The notes below the pieces were generated by a model that was not told the origin of the DNA, ran no database searches, and saw only the letters and a list, made by a program, of their open reading frames with translations. Of a stretch of DNA of 8,815 nt, positions 1 to 5,800 are shown one piece after another. This DNA is from an uncultured Candidatus Saccharibacteria bacterium (GTDB lineage: Bacteria; Patescibacteriota; Saccharimonadia; Saccharimonadales; Saccharimonadaceae). Both the position numbers and the translations under genes were made by a program. The first letter of the stretch is position 1; each line of letters opens with the position of its first letter. The DNA lies in assembly GCA_946187605.1 (NCBI GenBank), contig CAMHRH010000033.1, positions 1 to 8,815 of the forward strand. The letters run 5' to 3'.

Positions 1-19
1 AAAAAGTCTAACGACTTTT
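1..19 (-). terminator. A/T-rich hairpin at the window edge, possible terminator
   Basis: Positions 2-8 (AAAAGTC) pair perfectly with 13-19 (GACTTTT) around the four-base loop TAAC. On the minus strand the hairpin arm ends in a U run that continues to the window edge, so it could end the tRNA transcript arriving from the right. The stem is mostly A-T and the T tract is cut by the window boundary. A symmetric A/T hairpin could also serve a plus-strand gene outside the window. Weak call. Confidence 0.35.
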
Positions 20-35
20 ATCGCTTGCAAGCTTT

Positions 36-111
36 CCACAAAATCACGAAGCTTCGCTTCTTTTTTGTTGCGAGGCAACAAAAAGCAGCCTTCGGCTGCG
101 TGATTTTGTGG
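36..111. repeat. Cloverleaf-like nested inverted repeat next to the tRNA 3' end
   Basis: A perfect 12-bp outer stem (36-47 with 100-111; outer arm CCACAAAATCAC) encloses three hairpins packed end to end with at most one unpaired base between them. They are GAAGC-TTC-GCTTC (48-60), a 10-bp hairpin at 62-71/75-84 with loop GAG, and GCAGCC-TTC-GGCTGC (85-99). Every pair is Watson-Crick and all three arms close on triloops. The element occupies 76 nt and fully accounts for the sequence downstream of the tRNA. It starts at the tRNA's own CCA (111-109), so the tRNA 3' end forms part of the outer stem. No ORF lies here. It could be a structured RNA in the tRNA trailer, a dispersed palindromic element inserted at a tRNA end, or a site used as folded single-stranded DNA. 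The sequence does not decide between these. The geometry is certain; the role is unknown. Confidence 0.85.
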
Positions 112-183
112 TAGGTCCGGCTGGAATCGAACCAGCATTGTATCCTTAGAGGGGATATGTCCTATCCGTTGAACGACGAGCCC
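109..183 (-). tRNA. trnR: tRNA-Arg (anticodon UCU), CCA encoded, with atypical bases
   Basis: The 75-nt minus-strand sequence folds as a class I tRNA. It has a 7-base acceptor (GGGCTCG/CGGACCT), D stem GTTC/GGAC with loop AACGGATA (A14, G18, G19 present), anticodon stem TATCC/GGATA, 4-nt variable region CAAT, T stem GCTGG/CCAGC with loop TTCGATT, discriminator A, and an encoded CCA at 111-109. The anticodon loop CCTCTAA gives UCU at 34-36, which reads AGA/AGG arginine codons. Three points are odd. Base 33, almost always U, is C. The acceptor has a C4-A69 mismatch. The first pair is G1-U72. The D, anticodon and T arms are otherwise intact, so it may be functional, but a degenerating copy is possible. 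It lies 28 bp after the glucanase stop, with its own -10 box. Confidence 0.85.
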
Positions 184-191
184 ATGCGACT

Positions 192-197
192 ATTATA
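192..197 (-). promoter_or_regulatory. Candidate -10 box (TATAAT) for the tRNA
   Basis: On the minus strand an exact TATAAT lies 8 nt upstream of the first tRNA base, so initiation 6-7 nt downstream would give a transcript starting one or two bases before the mature 5' end. No convincing -35 hexamer is seen at 16-18 bp spacing. The box lies in the short gap after the glucanase gene, which has no terminator of its own, so the tRNA could also be reached by read-through. Confidence 0.5.
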
Positions 198-211
198 TCA
201 GATAGCCACCA

Positions 212-1231
212 CTAACGATACCGCTCAAGCATCTTCTTGAGCAGTTCTCCACTCGGCGATAAATACTCGTCAATGCTCGCATCTTCGACCGAATAATCCG
301 GAGTCACATCAGCCTTCAGGACCGCCGACCCCTCACCCTTATTCGAGTACGACCAATAGACCCAGCTAATTTGGTTTTTATCCATATAGTCCACCCATCG
401 CCCAAAGGCTTCATCGTGCAAATCGCCGTCGCCGGTCATATCTGTCGCGCCACATTCCGAGACAAATACTGCTAAATCTTTCGCTCTAAAATCATCCATC
501 TTGTTTCGCAACGTCGCATTGTGTGAACCAGCATAAAAATGCAACGCATAGGCAATATTTGCATCTTCCAGCGGATTATCTGCCACGTCGGACAAATCCT
601 TACTCCAATCCGGCGTCCCCACAATAATCAACGACTTTTCGCTATTCTCGCGAATCTTTGCTACTACTTCTTCTGCGTACGGGCGAATATCATCATCCCA
701 TTTCGCGCCGTTGTTTGGCTCATTACAAATTTCATAAATCACATTTGGTACTTCCGCATACTTCTCCGACATTTCCGCAAAAAATTCCAAAGCTTCAGTT
801 TTATATGTCTGCGGATTATTGTCATTTAAAATGTGCCAATCAATAATTACATACAAACCAAGCTCGATACTTGCATCTACTAACTCAATAACCTTATCTT
901 TCAGCGTTTTATCCGCAACATAACCATGGTCATCCGGATTCGTATACATCGCGATACGAAAAACATCAATTCCCATCTCATTCTTAAGATGCGCAATACT
1001 CTCCGAGCTATATAAATCACCATACCATTGAATACCGTGCGTGCTAATGCCATGAAGTCGCACGTTTCTCCCGCAAGAACTAACAATCATATTCCCGTCC
1101 ACTTTTAACCAACCATCATCAACACACATTACTTCCGCCTCCATCTCTTCCTTTCTGACTAAAGCAATAAAACCTAAAACCGCACCAGCGGAAATTGCCA
1201 CTACCAATAGCGCAATAATAGTCTTTCTCAC
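212..1231 (-). CDS. Membrane-anchored GH5 (subfamily 2-like) endo-beta-1,4-glucanase
   Basis: This 339-residue protein has a short basic start, a hydrophobic segment at about residues 4-25 (signal anchor or signal peptide; no lipobox), and one GH5 catalytic domain from about residue 40 to the end. GH5 is a retaining (beta/alpha)8-barrel family. The usual invariant residues can all be placed: R92, H133 (in DWH), N170-E171 (NEP, acid/base), H231 and Y233 (HFY), E259 (nucleophile, in VSECG) and W293. Motifs such as LHGISTHGIQWYG, IIDWHILNDNNP and NVIYEICNEPN resemble subfamily 2 cellulases. No carbohydrate-binding module, dockerin or cell-wall anchor is present. The start is GTG at 1231, which overlaps the TGA of the upstream synthase (GTGA), with GGAG (1238-1241) six bases before it, so translation is probably coupled. 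By analogy with BcsZ (GH8) and CcsZ (GH5) it probably trims the polymer made by its partner outside the membrane. Beta-glucan cleavage is well supported; the exact substrate is inferred. Confidence 0.93.
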   Translation of the reverse strand: MRKTIIALLVVAISAGAVLGFIALVRKEEMEAEVMCVDDGWLKVDGNMIVSSCGRNVRLHGISTHGIQWYGDLYSSESIAHLKNEMGIDVFRIAMYTNPDDHGYVADKTLKDKVIELVDASIELGLYVIIDWHILNDNNPQTYKTEALEFFAEMSEKYAEVPNVIYEICNEPNNGAKWDDDIRPYAEEVVAKIRENSEKSLIIVGTPDWSKDLSDVADNPLEDANIAYALHFYAGSHNATLRNKMDDFRAKDLAVFVSECGATDMTGDGDLHDEAFGRWVDYMDKNQISWVYWSYSNKGEGSAVLKADVTPDYSVEDASIDEYLSPSGELLKKMLERYR

Positions 1232-2826
1232 TTTTTTCTCCAGAACAAACCAGCCAGAGCACTCATCTTGTATCTAAGCGTCTCATTTGGCCTAAAGTTC
1301 TTCGGAATGTAATTCTTCCTCAAGTCAAATGCCAAGGCGGCGAACAAATACAGTACATTAATCGAAATCCAAATTGCCGGAATAATAAACAGCTCAACCC
1401 CATCATGCATCAACTTATAGATTGAAAGCGCTAAGCCCAGACCATTTAGCATTAAAAGCAACCAGTGCGCTAAGAACAACATCCCATCAGCTGCCGTTTT
1501 CGCTTCTTTCTGATCGCCTTTCTTAGTCACCACGAAATGCTTATTCGAAATGCCGACCAGCTCGCCTAAAGTCACAATCGACAAGTATGGCGCCTGAATT
1601 AATTCATAAATCTTCATCCATGTTGCCGATTTCCAATCTCCCTCCACCCAGTCGACGACAAATCTCTTCAAAAAATACTGCATCAAGAACAATGGAATAA
1701 ATACCTTCAAATTGCCCTCAATCGCAATTACGCCAAATACTACATAGAGCAGCGGCAAGGCCATATAGAAAATCCGCCGAAGGCCAAATAGCCAATATTT
1801 TATCGCCACAAAGTAATCTAATTTTTGCTTCAAGCTCAACCCCTTTACTCCAAAGATGCCGTATGATTTCGCCGTCTGTATACACCCACGCCCCCAACGC
1901 GAACGCTGTCTCAAGAAGCCCGAAACGCTATTTACTGCTTCTCCATGAGCCAAAATGTCGCTAATAGCAACGCCACGATAGCCTTTTGATTCTATTAGCA
2001 TGCCGGTCGCCACATCTTCCGCAATCGTCGCTTGCGCAAAGCCACCAACCTGCTTTAACGCCTTTCTAGAAATTACACAGTTCGTACCGCACAATATCAC
2101 TGAATTTGAATTATTGCGCGCTAGCTGTAAATAATGGTAAAAATAGTCCTGCTCGAACGGCAATTTCGTGCCAAATCTCGCCTGAAAAATATCCGGATTC
2201 CGAAAGCTCTGCGGCGTCTGCACAAAACCAACCTTCTCGTCGTCAACGAAAAATGGCATCGTTTTTAGCAAAAAGTCTTTCGCCGGTTGCATATCTGCAT
2301 CAAATATAGCAATATACGGCGACTTACTATGTTTTAGCGCGTAATTATAATTACCCGCCTTCGCAAACTGATGCATCTCGCGCGCTAAATATTCAACCTT
2401 ATTGTCTTTAGCGAGCTTTTTAAACTCCCCCCTATCTCCATCGTCGCATAAATAAATGTGAACTTTATTCGCATCCGGATATTTCATCTTTGCGCACGCC
2501 AAAAGCGTCTTTTGAACGACTTCGATATCTTCATTAATCGTAGCAATAAAGACATCAACATCCGGCAAATCGTTACCCGAAACCGCCGGCGGCTCTGGAG
2601 ATATTTTCTTCAGCCTTAGGACATTCCAAAAATACACCAGAAACTCAAAAGTTTCCATTAGCTCGACCAGTAATACTAGCAAGCCAAAAATCACATCAAC
2701 TGGGCGTAAAGCCAGCGGCACCGTAAATATTAAGCGGTAAGCAAGATAGACGAGCGTAGCAATAATCGTCAAAACATATGCAAAAATCTTTGCTTTGTTT
2801 TCGTATTTTTTCTTAACACCTCTCAT
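1228..2826 (-). CDS. BcsA-like cellulose synthase (GT2), no PilZ domain
   Basis: This 532-residue multipass membrane glycosyltransferase should use UDP-sugar to extend and export a beta-linked glucan. Two hydrophobic segments (about 13-35 and 43-69) come first, then a cytoplasmic GT2 domain with the processive-synthase signature: DDG at 128-130, DAD at 176-178, FVQTPQ at 201-206, CGTN at 246-249, AED at 269-271 (TED position) and QRSRW at 307-311. Several more membrane segments follow between about 338 and 501. The FxVTxKG gating-loop motif of cellulose synthases is present (F431 to G437), which favours a cellulose-type synthase over a hyaluronan or chitin type. BcsA of proteobacteria is about 870 residues and carries a C-terminal PilZ c-di-GMP domain; this protein stops after the last membrane helix and lacks it. 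No bcsB or bcsC is adjacent. The ATG has no Shine-Dalgarno; the next Met is residue 57, past the first membrane segment, so this start is kept. The polymer identity is inferred. Confidence 0.92.
   Translation of the reverse strand: MRGVKKKYENKAKIFAYVLTIIATLVYLAYRLIFTVPLALRPVDVIFGLLVLLVELMETFEFLVYFWNVLRLKKISPEPPAVSGNDLPDVDVFIATINEDIEVVQKTLLACAKMKYPDANKVHIYLCDDGDRGEFKKLAKDNKVEYLAREMHQFAKAGNYNYALKHSKSPYIAIFDADMQPAKDFLLKTMPFFVDDEKVGFVQTPQSFRNPDIFQARFGTKLPFEQDYFYHYLQLARNNSNSVILCGTNCVISRKALKQVGGFAQATIAEDVATGMLIESKGYRGVAISDILAHGEAVNSVSGFLRQRSRWGRGCIQTAKSYGIFGVKGLSLKQKLDYFVAIKYWLFGLRRIFYMALPLLYVVFGVIAIEGNLKVFIPLFLMQYFLKRFVVDWVEGDWKSATWMKIYELIQAPYLSIVTLGELVGISNKHFVVTKKGDQKEAKTAADGMLFLAHWLLLMLNGLGLALSIYKLMHDGVELFIIPAIWISINVLYLFAALAFDLRKNYIPKNFRPNETLRYKMSALAGLFWRKK
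1232..1241 (-). promoter_or_regulatory. Shine-Dalgarno for the GTG-started glucanase
   Basis: On the minus strand GGAG (1241-1238) lies six A residues before the GTG at 1231, inside the last codons of the synthase gene. It supports the GTG as the true start and, with the GTGA overlap, suggests that terminating ribosomes re-initiate on the glucanase. Confidence 0.7.
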
Positions 2827-2850
2827 GCGTATCTATATTATAACGCATGA
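2823..2850 (-). promoter_or_regulatory. TATAAT box inside an 8-bp dyad overlapping the synthase start codon
   Basis: An exact minus-strand TATAAT (2842-2837) sits in the 33-bp gap between the LRR gene and the synthase. It is flanked by a perfect inverted repeat, TCATGCGT (2823-2830) and ACGCATGA (2843-2850), separated by 12 bp; the downstream arm contains the synthase ATG. Initiation 6-7 nt after the box would leave a leader of only about 3-5 nt, and no Shine-Dalgarno is present, so a leaderless message is likely from this promoter. In a read-through RNA from the LRR gene the same dyad could fold and hide the start codon. No good -35 is seen. The dyad could be an operator or an RNA hairpin; function is inferred. 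Confidence 0.5.
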
Positions 2851-2859
2851 AGAAAGTTT

Positions 2860-5800
2860 TTATTTTCCTCTTCTCATCCCTTTCATCGCCCACCTAAATA
2901 CGAAGGCGCATCCAGCCAGTAATGCTACGTAGCATAGAATGTTCACTGCGTAAGTAAATGGTGTCTCTGGTAGCGTATATGGAATGATATCTGTATCTGG
3001 GACGCCACGGGTGTACTTGTCGGTATAGACAATGTTCACCTTACGTACGCCTTCTTCCATTGAAGGATCTTTCTCGAGAGTAAAGTCTATCTCAGCAAAG
3101 TTCTCGTTGCCAAAGTCGAGGAGGTTAATCGGTACTGGCGTATCCCAGACTGTACCAAATGCTGGATTATCCGCCATCACTTCTGGCATATGCTCAAAGG
3201 TCAGGTTGGCACTATTGCGTGAATATACTGTGCCATCCCAGGTGCTCCAGTCATTCGACTCTAGAACTAGACCATCACGACGTAGCGCATAGACGGTTAG
3301 TTGGGATTTGTCAAAGTCATTACCGTCATCGCTAAGCTTTACATATGGCTTGTTTGAGGTAATGTATAGTACTTCATCGAGTGGATAGAATACGCCTTCA
3401 AAGTCGTCACGTCCATCGTATCCAGCATAAGCTTCTGTTGGTGAAACTGAGTATGCATAGATATCTGTACCGACCGGGATAGTTGGACCAACTTCTTCTT
3501 CGTCTGTAGTATCGCCATCGGCACCATCTACATCATCGCCATCAGCACCCATACCGCCTACTGGAGCCTCATAGCCCGGGAGGTTCTCATCTAGGACAAC
3601 AGTATTACCCCAGATGAAGATGCGCTCTAGCTTGTTGTCGTTAGCGAAGGCAGCATTGCCCATGAGGGTTGTTTCGTAGGCCACGGTAGCTTCACGTAAT
3701 TCTGGATCATTATAGAAAGTAGCTTCTGGGATAGTAGCATAGCTAAATGTTGCTGGCACATCCACTGTCTCTACTTTCGGCATTTCCGCAAAGGCATAAC
3801 CATCAGTGCCATAGAACTTTGCCGCTGTAATATCTATGTCCTTCGAAGAATCGCCAATTGACGTAAAGGCTGTACCCTCAAAGGCATATTGACCAACACG
3901 TACGTCTTCGTTCTTGATGTTTGGCGAGAACTTAATGATATGGAGCTTGGCGTCTCCAGCGAAAGCTCTATCGTCAATGTCGCGGATATTAGCATTCCTG
4001 CTCATATCTACTTCTTCAAGCTTGTCACACTTGTTGAATGCAGCGTAGGTGATCTTTGGCAAGTTATTGAGTGTTACCTTCTTGATGTCCATATTCCAGA
4101 ACTCTTCACCGCCATCAGTCGCACTGACTGGGCCTTCAATGCCTTGGTCTATTGCTACGAGCATATTAGAATCTATAGTTAGTTCATCGACGCTCGTATT
4201 CCAAAGCAGCTGATGTACTCTCTGGTTGCTAGCTGAGGCTATGGTAAGATTTGGCTTAATGACGACTGTATTGTAGTGTACGTCTGCATCACCGGCATTG
4301 AATGCGCTCCAACCAATACTCTCTACTGTACTAGGGATTACGAGATCATCGGCAAAGTTCGTATGGATGAATGCGCCAGCTCCAACTGTCTTTAGGCCTT
4401 CTTTGAAGCTTCCAGTCGTATGCATCTTCGCATACATAAAGGCTGAAGCACCAATCTCTTTCACTGTGCCGGGGAATGAGAAGCTGCCGCCAATCTCTGC
4501 GCGGATGAATGAACAATAGCCAAACTTTTCAATACCATTCTTTAGCTCAAGTCCATCCATCTTTGCTTCCATGAAGCCATTTTCGCCAATCTCTCTCATA
4601 CTACTTGGGATTACTACTTTATCCCCAATCTCAGCACGCAGGAATACATTCTTACCGATCGTCTCTACGCCCTCAGCTAACTCTAGGCCGCCTAGCTTTG
4701 CTTCCATGAAGTTCTGACCACTGAGGTTCTTGACGCGGCCTGGAATAGAAACTGTGCCATCTACGGTAGCGCGAAGGAAAGTGTTATTCCAATCCGACAC
4801 GAACGTCATTTCGTCCGATCCGTCCTCGAAGATTACGTTGCCGCTCAAGTTTGCCTCCATAAACACGTCATCTTCGACTCTCGTAACTGTGTTCGGAATT
4901 TCGATTGTATTTGTAACATTAACTCGCATGAATGCTCGGCTTGAAAGGTTTTTGAGCTGCTGCGGCAGTATTAAGTTGTCGATAACGGCCCCATCGAATA
5001 GTCCGGCCCCAGTAAGTCCAGAAATCTTCTCTAGTTGAGAGTTGCTCATATCGATTGTGCCAAATCTCAGATTCGAGAAGTACCCGCCATTCGTCATATA
5101 GATAGGAGTTTTTACATTTTCCGTTAAGGTCAACTTCTCGTAGTAATTGCCCGAATCAAGGCTTTGGCCATTATAGTTCTGATTGAATAACGTATAGAAC
5201 GTGATAGTGCCAGCGCCGATACGATAACTTGCATTATATCCTGTGGAGGTCTCGAAATTATCGTCGCTCAAGAAATCATAGATATTATCGCCAGCAAAAT
5301 TCACGAGCGATTCTGGCCAGCTAAATTCGCCCCACGTTGGCTCTGAGCTCGGTGGCAATGCGCCAAGATCAAAGTCAATCGTAATATTGCGGAGCGTAGG
5401 AATCGCGCCGAAGGTTGCTTCGCGCAGGACTTGCATGCCACTTGGCAGAACAATGTCCCGCAGGTGGGTTCCCGTAAAAGCGCGAATATAGACGCGTTTC
5501 AGGTTCGGAGAGTTGAGGTCGGCCGTCAGATTAACATCAGCATAAAATGCCTCATTGCCGACATATTCAAGCGAAGTAGGGAGCTTGGTTATCTTAATTG
5601 CATGATCGTCGTCGCATCCGACAGTATCTGAGTAATATCCCCCGACATTATATTGACCGCACGCGAAAGCTTTATCGCCGATAATTTTGACGGAATCTGG
5701 AATAATTAGCTCTTCCTTAATTTGGGCACCTTGGAAAGCTCCCCCAGGAATGGCCTCAAGATTCGCTGGCAGTATTATCTCGTCTACGAATGCGTGGTCG

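Noticed and set aside
36..111. Integron attC site or CRISPR-like array
   Set aside because: There are no attC R/L core boxes and no integrase nearby, and the three hairpins are different sequences, not repeats with spacers. Only the folded geometry recalls attC.
137..160. Reading the tRNA anticodon as CUA (amber suppressor) to restore U33
   Set aside because: A shift by one base breaks the perfect TATCC/GGATA anticodon stem; UCU with C33 is the only reading that keeps the 7-base loop and the 5-bp stem.
2343..2348. Further TATAAT strings inside coding regions (for example here, 5232-5237 and 5647-5652)
   Set aside because: They occur within uninterrupted genes without a -35 or a downstream start and are expected by chance in A/T-rich DNA.
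2823..2850. Rho-independent terminator after the LRR gene
   Set aside because: The dyad has a 12-nt loop and no U tract after it on the minus strand, so termination here is not supported.
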